DNA from: Bacteroidales bacterium
GTDB lineage: Bacteria; Bacteroidota; Bacteroidia; Bacteroidales; GCA-2748055
Assembly: GCA_016936975.1 (NCBI GenBank)
Contig: JAFGWU010000097.1
Location: 1-64,000 of the forward strand
Length of the DNA: 64,000 nt
Direction: 5' to 3'
Shown here: positions 27,553 to 35,738 of the stretch, one piece after another
Position numbering within the stretch: position 1 is the first letter of the stretch
Layout of the letters: every line of letters starts with the position of its first letter
Program-made: the position numbers and the translations under genes
The notes under the pieces: generated by a model
Told to the model about the DNA's origin: nothing
Database searches by the model: none
The model's input: only the letters and a program-made list of their open reading frames with translations

Positions 27553-28654
27553 GATCCTGATAGGGGGCGGAGGCACCGGAGGGCATGTCTTTCCGGCCAT
27601 TGCTATTGCAAAGGAACTCAGCAATATGGATCCGGGGGCTGAGATTCTGTTTGTGGGGGCACGGAACAGGCTGGAAATGGAAAAAGTTCCCGAATCGGGA
27701 TTCAGGATTATAGGTTTACCGGTTGCCGGATTTCAAAGGCAATGGACTTTAAAGAATATTACTTTTTTTTTCAGGCTGTTTGAGAGTATGAGAAGGTCAG
27801 GAAAAATATTAAAGGATTTTAAACCTGATGTTGCCGTGGGTGTTGGGGGATATGCCAGCGGGCCGATACTCAGAGCGGCGGCACGGAGGGGAATTCCAAT
27901 TCTGATCCAGGAACAGAACTCTTTTGCAGGTCTAACCAACAGGCTTTTGGCCAGGCATGCCCAAAAAATTTGTGTTGCCTACGAAGGCATGGAAAAATAT
28001 TTTCCTTCAGAGCGGATCATCCTGACCGGGAATCCGGTAAGACCGGAGTTAAAAAACCTTGGCGATAACCGGGGTAAAAGTCTGGACTCTTTCAATCTCA
28101 AGCCCGGTAAGAAGACAATTCTCTTGCTTGGAGGAAGCCTCGGAGCGCATACCCTGAATCAATGCATGAAAGACGGAATTTCACGGTTTGACAGGGAGGA
28201 TTTGCAGTTATTATGGCAAACAGGAAAGGCCTATTACGAGTCTGCAAAGAGGACCGTTGAAGATAGTGGACTGGAAAATATTATGGTTGTGCCGTTTATT
28301 TCTGAAATGAACCGGGCATTTGCTGCAGCAACGATCATCATATCGCGTGCGGGTGCAGTAACCCTATCGGAATTATGCCTGGTCGGGAAACCTGTCATCC
28401 TGGTTCCTTCTCCCAACGTGGCAGGGGATCATCAGACAAAGAATGCCGAAGCCCTGGTTTCAAGAAAAGCGGCGATAATGATACCGGATAACCTGGCTGA
28501 GAAATACCTGGTTGGCAAATTACTGGATCTGCTTGACAACCCGGAACTCATGAAGGAATTATCGGTGAACATCAGTAAACTGGCTATTCCAGACTCGGCA
28601 GAAAGGATTGCAAATGAAATCATTAAACTGATAGAACCAAATCATGTGGGCTAA
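27527..28654 (+). CDS. murG: Lipid II synthase MurG (GlcNAc transferase)
   Basis: GT28-family enzyme that adds GlcNAc to lipid I on the cytoplasmic membrane face. The N-terminal loop GGGGTGGHVFPAIAIA, the loop GVGGYASGP, and the UDP-binding ISRAGAVTLSEL are clear. The ATG at 27527 gives 375 aa with a short basic lead-in (MKKNRKHHR). Starts further upstream (to 27461) would overlap ftsW by up to 92 nt and add only a Lys-rich run. With the chosen start the overlap with ftsW is 26 nt. It overlaps murC by 11 nt. Confidence 0.95.
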   Translation: MKKNRKHHRILIGGGGTGGHVFPAIAIAKELSNMDPGAEILFVGARNRLEMEKVPESGFRIIGLPVAGFQRQWTLKNITFFFRLFESMRRSGKILKDFKPDVAVGVGGYASGPILRAAARRGIPILIQEQNSFAGLTNRLLARHAQKICVAYEGMEKYFPSERIILTGNPVRPELKNLGDNRGKSLDSFNLKPGKKTILLLGGSLGAHTLNQCMKDGISRFDREDLQLLWQTGKAYYESAKRTVEDSGLENIMVVPFISEMNRAFAAATIIISRAGAVTLSELCLVGKPVILVPSPNVAGDHQTKNAEALVSRKAAIMIPDNLAEKYLVGKLLDLLDNPELMKELSVNISKLAIPDSAERIANEIIKLIEPNHVG

Positions 28655-30017
28655 TTTAAATAGCGTTTATTTTATCGGTGTGGGAGGCATTGGAATGAGT
28701 GCCCTTGCACGCTATTTTGTCAGCCAGTCAAAAAAGGTGGCCGGCTACGACCGCGTTTCCACAGCACTGACGGATGAGTTGATCAGGGAGGGCATCCATA
28801 TTCATTTTGAGGAGAAAATATCCCTGATTCCAAAGGAATTCAAAGATCCCGAGCGAACACTGGTAATTTATACCCCGGCAATTCCCGAAAGCAGTCAGGA
28901 GCTGAATTACTTCCGCAGAAGAGGATTCAGGGTTATCAAGAGAGCTACTGCTTTGGGAGAAGTGTTTAATTCGGGAACCGGGATCGGTATTGCCGGCACC
29001 CATGGAAAGACAAGTGTTTCAACCATGCTGGCAGAGATACTGTCCCACTCAAAATTGGGATGCAATGCATTTCTTGGTGGGATCAGCAAGAATTTCAATT
29101 CAAATGTGTTCATTGATCCTGGATCAAAAATAATTCTTGCAGAGGCAGATGAATATGACCGGTCGTTTCTTACACTCTTCCCTGACATCGGGTTGATTAC
29201 GGCGATGGATCCCGACCATCTGGATATTTACCAATCCTACGGTAATCTTATTAAAGCATTTGAAATCTTTATTTCACAGATAAGGGAGAAGGGAAAGCTG
29301 ATTCTGAAATATGGGTTGCATCCCTACATTCCGGAACACCTCAGTGTTTTCACCTATGCATTGAATAATCCTGATGCACATTATTATGCAAGAGATATTC
29401 AAACAGGGCCTAATGGATGCAGGTTTACGATAGTCACCCCGGGAAATATTATCCCTGGTATCACGCTGGGTGTTTTTGGGGAAACCAATATTGAGAATGC
29501 CGTCGGGGCAGTGGCCGTAGCGGATCAGCTGGGGATAATTCCGGAAATACTATTTAAATCACTGGCAGAATTCAAAGGCGTAAAACGAAGATTTGATGTT
29601 CATGTGTATACCGATCAAACGGTCTATATTGACGATTATGCGCACCATCCCAGGGAGATCGACTCCATCATCAATTCTGTAAGAAAGATTTTTCCGGGTA
29701 AAAAGATTACCGGAATATTTCAGCCGCACCTGTATTCCCGGACGAAAGATTTTGCCGTTGAATTTGGTAAATCCCTTAGTTTGCTCGATGAATTAATTCT
29801 GCTGGATATTTATCCGGCACGTGAAAATCCTGTCCCCGGAGTCGATTCAAAATTGATCTTTGACCAGGTTGAAATACGCGAAAAAGTACTTATCGATAAA
29901 AAACAGTTGTTCAGGGTTATCAGGGAAAGAGATCCGGAAATTCTCCTCACCATGGGAGCGGGCGATATTGACCAGTTTGTTCAACCCATAAAAGAGTGGT
30001 TAATGAGTAAGAGATGA
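28644..30017 (+). CDS. murC: UDP-MurNAc:L-alanine ligase MurC
   Basis: Adds the first amino acid of the stem peptide. The N-terminal nucleotide-binding domain reads YFIGVGGIGMSALARYF, the ATP loop is IAGTHGKTSVST at about residue 115, and AEADEYDRSFL and DDYAHHPREI follow. The length of 457 aa is standard. The 5' end lies inside murG and the 3' end overlaps ftsQ by 4 nt. Confidence 0.96.
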   Translation: MWANLNSVYFIGVGGIGMSALARYFVSQSKKVAGYDRVSTALTDELIREGIHIHFEEKISLIPKEFKDPERTLVIYTPAIPESSQELNYFRRRGFRVIKRATALGEVFNSGTGIGIAGTHGKTSVSTMLAEILSHSKLGCNAFLGGISKNFNSNVFIDPGSKIILAEADEYDRSFLTLFPDIGLITAMDPDHLDIYQSYGNLIKAFEIFISQIREKGKLILKYGLHPYIPEHLSVFTYALNNPDAHYYARDIQTGPNGCRFTIVTPGNIIPGITLGVFGETNIENAVGAVAVADQLGIIPEILFKSLAEFKGVKRRFDVHVYTDQTVYIDDYAHHPREIDSIINSVRKIFPGKKITGIFQPHLYSRTKDFAVEFGKSLSLLDELILLDIYPARENPVPGVDSKLIFDQVEIREKVLIDKKQLFRVIRERDPEILLTMGAGDIDQFVQPIKEWLMSKR

Positions 30018-30805
30018 GAACCGTATTTAAAATAGTGATATGGCTTGGTATTGGATTGTGGTTTATCGCAGTCATGGGATTTGTGAATTCAGAAATGGAC
30101 GGGATCATATGTAATCAGGTGGAAATAGTATTGAAAGACAGTGTAAGAAACCGTTTCGTTACGGCAGCTGAGATCAGGGACATGATCAACGCGTATAATT
30201 CGGATATACAGGGGTATCCGGTAAAAGATATCAACATCCGGGACCTGGAGCATAGGCTGGAGGAAAATCCTTACATAAGGAATGCAGAGGTTTTCAGCGA
30301 TATCTCCGGGAGGCTGAATATTGAAATTTACCAGAGAGAACCTCTGATCAGGGTAATCCCTGAGAACGGACAGGGATTTTATATTGACAGGGAAGGGTAT
30401 TCACTTCCGCTTTCATCAAATTATTCAGCGCTGATCATGCTGGCAACCGGGTACATTGAATCCCCCGGTAATATCGGATCCAAAATATCTGTAAAGGAAT
30501 CAGGGGAGAATAGTCTTTCATCCTTACATCACCTCCGAGATTTATATGCGTTCGGTCTTTATCTGGATGGGCATCCATTCTGGTCGAGCCAGATAGTTCA
30601 GATTTACCTGAACCGGGAAGGTGAGTATGAGCTTATCCCCAGGGTGGGATCGCACCAGATCCTGCTGGGCAGCCTGGATGATTACAGGATTAAACTCCGA
30701 AATCTGGAGGTACTTTACAGACAGGGCTTTAAGAAAAATGGCTGGAACAGTTATGACAAAATAAATTTAAAATACTTAAACCAGGTAATTTGTACAAAAC
30801 GTTAA
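30014..30805 (+). CDS. ftsQ: Cell division protein FtsQ
   Basis: 263 aa bitopic divisome protein. It has a short cytoplasmic N-terminus, one membrane helix (about residues 6-25) and a periplasmic part with a POTRA-like beginning (SVRNRFVTAAEIRDMI ... LEHRLEENPYIRNAEVF) and a beta domain. FtsQ bridges FtsL/FtsB to the rest of the divisome. The sequence is divergent, but position between murC and ftsA and the POTRA pattern make the call firm. It overlaps murC by 4 nt and lies 4 nt before ftsA. Confidence 0.92.
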   Translation: MRTVFKIVIWLGIGLWFIAVMGFVNSEMDGIICNQVEIVLKDSVRNRFVTAAEIRDMINAYNSDIQGYPVKDINIRDLEHRLEENPYIRNAEVFSDISGRLNIEIYQREPLIRVIPENGQGFYIDREGYSLPLSSNYSALIMLATGYIESPGNIGSKISVKESGENSLSSLHHLRDLYAFGLYLDGHPFWSSQIVQIYLNREGEYELIPRVGSHQILLGSLDDYRIKLRNLEVLYRQGFKKNGWNSYDKINLKYLNQVICTKR

Positions 30806-30809
30806 AACT

Positions 30810-32147
30810 ATGGCAAAAAAAGATCATTTTGTTGCTGCAGTTGATATTGGGACAACCAAAATTGTAAGTCTTGTTGGCCGGCTGAACGATAACAAGAAAC
30901 TGGAGGTCCTGGGTATCAGCAGAACAGCTTCGAAAGGCGTCAAACGCGGAGTCGTATTAAATATTGAAGAAACCGTTAACGCCATTCAGACAACCACCGA
31001 GGAAGCCATCAAGCAGTCGGGAGTCAACTTTAAGGAAGTTTTTGTAGGAATTGCAGGCCAGCATATTAAATCGGTCCGCAGCAGAGGGTATATTAACCGC
31101 GATTCCTATGATGATGAAATCACGAAGGAGGATATCCAGAAGCTGATCAATGATATGTATAAGATTCCTGTGGATGTTGGAGAAGAGATTATCCATGTAA
31201 TTCCGCAGAGCTTTATCGTTGACAGCGAAACGGGAGTTAAGAATCCCATCGGGATATCCGGTAAAAGACTGGAAGCCAACTTCCATATAGTGGTTGGACA
31301 GATTTCATCGGCACGAAACATTCAGAAGTGTATTAACAGGGTCGGACTGGATGTCAAACAGCTTATCCTGGAGCCGCTGGCCTCAAGTGCTGCAGTGCTG
31401 ACGGATGACGAGAAAGAGGCCGGTGTGGCTCTTGTAGACATTGGTGGCGGAACAACTGATGTGGCGGTTTATTATGATGACATCATCCGGCATACTGCAG
31501 TGATTCCATTCGGCGGGAATGTAATAACCCGGGATATCAAGGAAGGATGTTCCATTTTACAGCGGCAGGCCGAATCCCTGAAGATACAGTTTGGTTCAGC
31601 TCTGGGCGACCTGGCACAGGAGGATAAGGTGGTCACAATTCCGGGTATATCGGGGCGTGATCCGAAAGAGATCAGCTTCAGGAGCCTGGCTTATATCATT
31701 CAGTCGAGAATGGAGGAGATCATTGATGCGGTCAGTTTCGAAATCGAGAATTCGGGATATATGGATAAACTGAGTGCCGGTATTGTACTTACCGGGGGAG
31801 GAGCGATGCTTCGTCATATTAACCAGCTGGTCAAATTCAAAACGGGTTTGGATGTCCGCATCGGTTATCCGAATGAAATGCTTGCTGCGGATACTCCTGA
31901 AGAAATCAACCAGCCGGTCTATTCCACCTCAATCGGTTTATTGCTGAAGGGGCTTGAATACTGCCGTGAAAACAGTGAAGAGGTGGCTGTGGAAGAAAAG
32001 CAGGAAGGAGTGTTTGATTCGGTGGAACAAATTACGGAGCAGGAATCCAGAAAAAATAATAAACGGATGTTCAAGGGCGCAAAGTTATTTGAGAACCTGA
32101 AAAATACGTTGAGTGATATTTTCGATGAGAACGACGTAAAGATGTAA
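30810..32147 (+). CDS. ftsA: Cell division protein FtsA
   Basis: Actin-like ATPase that tethers FtsZ to the membrane. The phosphate-1 motif AVDIGTTKIVSLVG starts at residue 10, the phosphate-2 motif is VDIGGGTTDVAV, and the adenosine motif is VLTGGGAML. The 1C domain lies at about residues 85-165. The C-terminal KRMFKGAKLFENLKNTLSDIF can form the amphipathic membrane-binding helix after a Glu-rich linker. The length of 445 aa is typical. Confidence 0.97.
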   Translation: MAKKDHFVAAVDIGTTKIVSLVGRLNDNKKLEVLGISRTASKGVKRGVVLNIEETVNAIQTTTEEAIKQSGVNFKEVFVGIAGQHIKSVRSRGYINRDSYDDEITKEDIQKLINDMYKIPVDVGEEIIHVIPQSFIVDSETGVKNPIGISGKRLEANFHIVVGQISSARNIQKCINRVGLDVKQLILEPLASSAAVLTDDEKEAGVALVDIGGGTTDVAVYYDDIIRHTAVIPFGGNVITRDIKEGCSILQRQAESLKIQFGSALGDLAQEDKVVTIPGISGRDPKEISFRSLAYIIQSRMEEIIDAVSFEIENSGYMDKLSAGIVLTGGGAMLRHINQLVKFKTGLDVRIGYPNEMLAADTPEEINQPVYSTSIGLLLKGLEYCRENSEEVAVEEKQEGVFDSVEQITEQESRKNNKRMFKGAKLFENLKNTLSDIFDENDVKM

Positions 32148-32164
32148 TCTGAAAAACTACCATT

Positions 32165-33607
32165 ATGGAAGAGATAATAAACTTCGATCTTCCTCCGGAA
32201 AGGTCATCAATTATTAAGGTCATTGGTGTTGGCGGCGGAGGGAATAATGCGGTTAATCACATGTATTGCAAAGGCATTAAAGATGTGAATTTTGTGGTAT
32301 GTAATACCGATGCCCAGGCCCTTCAAAACAGTCCTGTATCGATAAAGCTGCAGCTGGGGGAAGCATTGACTGAGGGAAGGGGTGCCGGGGGCAAACCGGA
32401 GGTCGGGCGCCAGGCTGCGCTTGAGAGTGCCGATCATATCAAAGAGATCCTTTCGAGCAATACGAGCATGGTGTTCGTTACGGCCGGAATGGGGGGAGGC
32501 ACGGGAACCGGTGCAGCTCCGGTAATTGCAAAGATATCACGGGAACTTGGAATCTTAACAGTAGCCATTGTCACGATCCCCTTCAGTTTTGAAGGACCCG
32601 AACGCATCAATCAGGCGATTGAGGGAATCAACGAACTGAGACATCATGTCGATTCACTGTTGGTCATCAATAATGAAAAATTACGTGAAATTCATGGAAA
32701 CCTCAAGGTCAGTGAAGCATTTGCAAGAGCCGATGATGTACTTGCCACTGCAGCAAAAGGAATTGCAGAAATCATTACCGTTCATGGGTATATCAATGTT
32801 GATTTTGCGGATGTTGAGACGGTAATGAGCGATAGTGGCGTGGCCATAATGGGTTCCCACAATGCGTCAGGGGAAGATCGGGCAATGAAGGCAATAGCCG
32901 GGGCAATTGCTTCACCCCTGCTGAATAACAATGAGATCACAGGCGCCAGAAGTGTGCTTCTGAATATCACATCGGGTACCGAGGAGATTACCATGGATGA
33001 AATTTCAGAAATAACCGATTATGTGGTTAATGCTTCCTCAAAAGATACAACCCTTATTTGGGGAATGGGAGCAGATAAGGAGCTTGGTGAAAGTATCAGC
33101 GTAACGATTATTGCCACAGGATTTAAAATGAACAGTATCCCCGAATTATATATCGGAAAGAGGCGTTATGATAAATTTCCGCTCAGGGAGGCGCAGAAGC
33201 AGAAGAACAGTGCCGGCAGACTGAGGTCAACCATGCCGGATCCAAATCAGGGGACCATTGATTTTACAGTCAAAAATATTGAGGAGTCGGAAGAGTACAT
33301 CCTGTTCGATGAGAAACGGAGAAATCCGGACCGTGATGAAAAAGAAAAAAAGATGGCAGAGCGTGTAAGGAATCTCAAGGAATCGCATGAAAAGCTCAAG
33401 GAATCGGGATATATTCCCGCTTCCAGGAACGATGAAATTGATGAGATGGAAAATGTTCCGGCCTATGTCAGGAAAAGGCTGGAGTTGAGCAATGACATGA
33501 TTTCCGACAGCGATGAAGTATCAAAATACCGCTTGTCGGAGGACGAAGAAACAAACGGTCCGAAAATCAAATCCGACAACTCCTATTTACACGATAATGT
33601 AGACTAA
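32165..33607 (+). CDS. ftsZ: Cell division GTPase FtsZ
   Basis: Tubulin-like GTPase forming the Z ring. The tubulin signature [13 protein letters not shown] is intact, as are the N-terminal [13 protein letters not shown] and the T7 loop region [10 protein letters not shown]. The globular part ends near residue 325 and a long charged linker follows. The FtsA-binding tail motif appears as V431-P-A-Y-V-R436-K-R, related to IPAFLRR, but it is not terminal: about 42 acidic and polar residues follow it, as in other Bacteroidota FtsZ proteins. Total 480 aa. It is the last gene of the dcw run. Confidence 0.97.
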   Translation: MEEIINFDLPPERSSIIKVIGVGGGGNNAVNHMYCKGIKDVNFVVCNTDAQALQNSPVSIKLQLGEALTEGRGAGGKPEVGRQAALESADHIKEILSSNTSMVFVTAGMGGGTGTGAAPVIAKISRELGILTVAIVTIPFSFEGPERINQAIEGINELRHHVDSLLVINNEKLREIHGNLKVSEAFARADDVLATAAKGIAEIITVHGYINVDFADVETVMSDSGVAIMGSHNASGEDRAMKAIAGAIASPLLNNNEITGARSVLLNITSGTEEITMDEISEITDYVVNASSKDTTLIWGMGADKELGESISVTIIATGFKMNSIPELYIGKRRYDKFPLREAQKQKNSAGRLRSTMPDPNQGTIDFTVKNIEESEEYILFDEKRRNPDRDEKEKKMAERVRNLKESHEKLKESGYIPASRNDEIDEMENVPAYVRKRLELSNDMISDSDEVSKYRLSEDEETNGPKIKSDNSYLHDNVD

Positions 33608-33696
33608 AACTGTTTTTGTACAAGCCCGCGGTGCACCGTTTATTTTTTTCTTTAGCCGGAAACGGGAACCGGTGGGAAATTGCCTGTTGAGCGACC

Positions 33697-33724
33697 GGAG
33701 CTGCGTTACGCAGCTCCTTTTTTT
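33697..33724 (+). terminator. Intrinsic terminator after ftsZ
   Basis: A perfect 9-bp GC-rich stem (GGAGCTGCG / CGCAGCTCC) with loop TTA is followed at once by seven T. It stands 90 nt after the ftsZ stop and closes the dcw operon. The 33608-33696 stretch before it holds no gene. Confidence 0.9.
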
Positions 33725-33787
33725 ATTTGTAAGGACTTCAAGCTTTAGATGAGTGATTGAGAAAAGCTTCTTAATGATAAAGTCTGG

Positions 33788-33848
33788 AAAAAAGAAGGAG
33801 GTTATCTTAAAAGATGTTCCTCGTTAAAGGTTTATAAGACAACCTCCT
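33788..33848 (-). terminator. Intrinsic terminator after the DegP-like gene
   Basis: On the minus strand AGGAGGTTGTCTTA (33848-33835) pairs with TAAGATAACCTCCT (33809-33796), 14 bp including one G-U pair, around a 25-nt loop. TCTTTTTT (33795-33788) follows. It starts 25 nt after the protease stop codon. Confidence 0.75.
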
Positions 33849-33872
33849 CTGAATTGTTTTTCAAGGAAATCA

Positions 33873-35387
33873 TCACAATCCGAAGGCGTAATAATATTCT
33901 CCCGGATACTCCTCATATACTCCTTCCAGAAGTACACCCCCCTCTTTTCCTTCCAGTAACCTGGTAAACTCTTCAACCGATTTCACCGCTTTCCCGTCAA
34001 CTTTCGTGATGATGAATCCAACGCGCATATCTGTATGCCTCTTAAGTTTTCCTGCAGATAACCGTGTTACTTTCAATCCGCCCGGAATGTCAAGTTTCCT
34101 TGCAATTTGCTTATCAACAGGTTCAAGCTGTACTCCCAACTCATCCAGGATTTCTATATTGCTTTTCTCCGCGAGAACTGCTTTACCTTCCTGGTTACGT
34201 AATTCGACAATGAATTCCATCTCTTTATTATGCCGGTCAACTTTTAATCTTACCTGGTCACCCGGACGGTGGCGTCCTATGATCTCCAGAAGGGAGGAGG
34301 AAGATTTTGTAGGCGTCTCATTGACTTCCAGAATGACATCTCCGACTTTTATACCGGCATCTGCGGCCGCACTGTTGGCTGTAATACTGTCGACGTAAAC
34401 ACCCTCTGTTACATCCAGATCTTTTTCTGTGGCCAGGTTTCCGTCAACGCTTCTGATTATCAATCCAAGATAGCCACGCTGGACCATTCCGTATTCAATA
34501 AGATCTTCAACAACTTTCCCGACAATATTTGAAGGAACGGCAAATCCATAGCCTGCGTAAGCACCGGTCGGACTGGCGATGGCAGTATTGATTCCAATCA
34601 GTCCTCCCTGAAGGTTGACCAGGGCTCCTCCGCTGTTACCCGGATTAATCGCCGCATCGGTTTGAATGAACGACTCGATGGCACTGCGGTCATTGAGGAT
34701 GTTTATATTCCGCGCCTTGGCACTCACAATACCGGCTGTTACCGTGGAGTTCAGGTTAAACGGATTACCCACTGCCAGAACCCACTGTCCGACCTGTACA
34801 TTGTCGGAGTTCACGAGCGGGACGAAAGGCAGGTTCTTTTCTTTAATCTGAATCAGGGCCAGGTCGGTTGACGGATCAGTACCGACTATCCTGGCTTTGT
34901 ACACCCGGTTATCGTGCAGGGTTACCTCAATATCGTCGGAATTGTCGATTACATGGTTATTGGTTACGATGTAACCATCGGAATTGATGATGACTCCCGA
35001 ACCGGAACCAACCCTTGTCTGTGGGCCCTGTTGCTGTGGGATTTCAAAACGGAATTCCGGTCCAAAAAACCGACGCAGCATATCATCGTCAAAGAAGTAC
35101 CTGAACTGTTCAGGGATGTCCCTGCCGTTACCGTAATCGGACCTGGAGACCTGGGTTGATTTGATGTGAACGACTGCCGGCATCACCTTATTGGCCACAT
35201 CTGTGAACTCAAGGGGAACGATTTCTCCATCCTCATTCACGGTATAGGCCGCTCCTATTGCCGGAGTTCCCGGGAGATGCTCAATTTTTATAGTGGATCC
35301 CCTGTCGGGATCAATCAGATAGGTTGTCCCTATTGTGATGGTACTTCCTGCTATGGCAGCCAGCAAAAGTATTCCAAATTTTTTCAT
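33873..35387 (-). CDS. DegP/HtrA-type periplasmic serine protease
   Basis: Envelope quality-control protease and chaperone. An N-terminal hydrophobic segment (residues about 4-25) acts as signal peptide or anchor. The trypsin-like catalytic triad is His145 (NNHVID), Asp175 (STDLAL) and Ser252 (GNSGGALVN). Two PDZ domains follow (about 300-385 and 410-500). The length of 504 aa is typical of Do-type proteases. A strong SD lies upstream, unusual for this genome, and an intrinsic terminator downstream, so it may be monocistronic. It follows the PpiD/SurA-like chaperone on the same strand. Confidence 0.94.
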   Translation of the reverse strand: MKKFGILLLAAIAGSTITIGTTYLIDPDRGSTIKIEHLPGTPAIGAAYTVNEDGEIVPLEFTDVANKVMPAVVHIKSTQVSRSDYGNGRDIPEQFRYFFDDDMLRRFFGPEFRFEIPQQQGPQTRVGSGSGVIINSDGYIVTNNHVIDNSDDIEVTLHDNRVYKARIVGTDPSTDLALIQIKEKNLPFVPLVNSDNVQVGQWVLAVGNPFNLNSTVTAGIVSAKARNINILNDRSAIESFIQTDAAINPGNSGGALVNLQGGLIGINTAIASPTGAYAGYGFAVPSNIVGKVVEDLIEYGMVQRGYLGLIIRSVDGNLATEKDLDVTEGVYVDSITANSAAADAGIKVGDVILEVNETPTKSSSSLLEIIGRHRPGDQVRLKVDRHNKEMEFIVELRNQEGKAVLAEKSNIEILDELGVQLEPVDKQIARKLDIPGGLKVTRLSAGKLKRHTDMRVGFIITKVDGKAVKSVEEFTRLLEGKEGGVLLEGVYEEYPGEYYYAFGL

Positions 35388-35735
35388 GACAGAATCCTCC
35401 TTAATTTTTTCAGAACTTTCTTTTTAACGTCTGTAATCGATCAATATGTATGCCCTGCCATCAGGGGCGGCCTTCTTTTAACATTATTTAAGATAATTGC
35501 GTGAATTTCATGACAATATGACACTGACTCCGGTTCCGGGGTCCCGGTTTCCGGTTCCTCCAACCTTCGTTCCATTGATCGGGACTGAGGTTGGTAAAAG
35601 GTTTAAAGTGCAGGATTCCCGATTTACTGGTTTCCTCTTCCGGAGGCAGGAGATCGGATGAATTAATTAGCCTGATTGCCCAATTGCTTAATCGCCCAAT
35701 CGCCCAATCGCACAATCGTAAGATCGCTCAATCGC
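35388..35735. other. 348-nt gap between DegP-like and PpiD-like genes
   Basis: No believable gene. From the protease side it holds the SD region, an AT-rich stretch (35400-35515), a degenerate CCGGTTCC-rich run at 35529-35558 and the 8-bp tandem repeat that reaches into the PpiD-like stop codon. Short open frames here only translate the repeats. The DegP-like promoter should lie in the AT-rich part, but I see no convincing match. Confidence 0.7.
35394..35404 (-). promoter_or_regulatory. Strong Shine-Dalgarno before the DegP-like gene
   Basis: The minus strand reads TTAAGGAGGAT, with AGGAGG ending 9 nt before the ATG at 35387. Most genes in the window have no comparable sequence, in line with the weak SD use of Bacteroidota. 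It supports the chosen start and suggests efficient translation. Confidence 0.6.
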
Positions 35736-35738
35736 TCA
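35675..35738. repeat. Eight tandem copies of an 8-bp repeat
   Basis: Eight consecutive 8-bp units on the plus strand: ATTGCCCA, ATTGCTTA, ATCGCCCA, ATCGCCCA, ATCGCACA, ATCGTAAG, ATCGCTCA and ATCGCTCA. The period is strict while bases 3 and 5-8 vary. The last unit contains the stop codon of the PpiD-like gene (TGA on the minus strand at 35738-35736). Similar GATTGGGC-type runs are familiar between Bacteroidota genes, but their role is unknown. Confidence 0.85.

Noticed and set aside
35675-35738. Possible CRISPR array
   Set aside because: Units are 8 bp and contiguous with no spacers; no cas genes are in the window.
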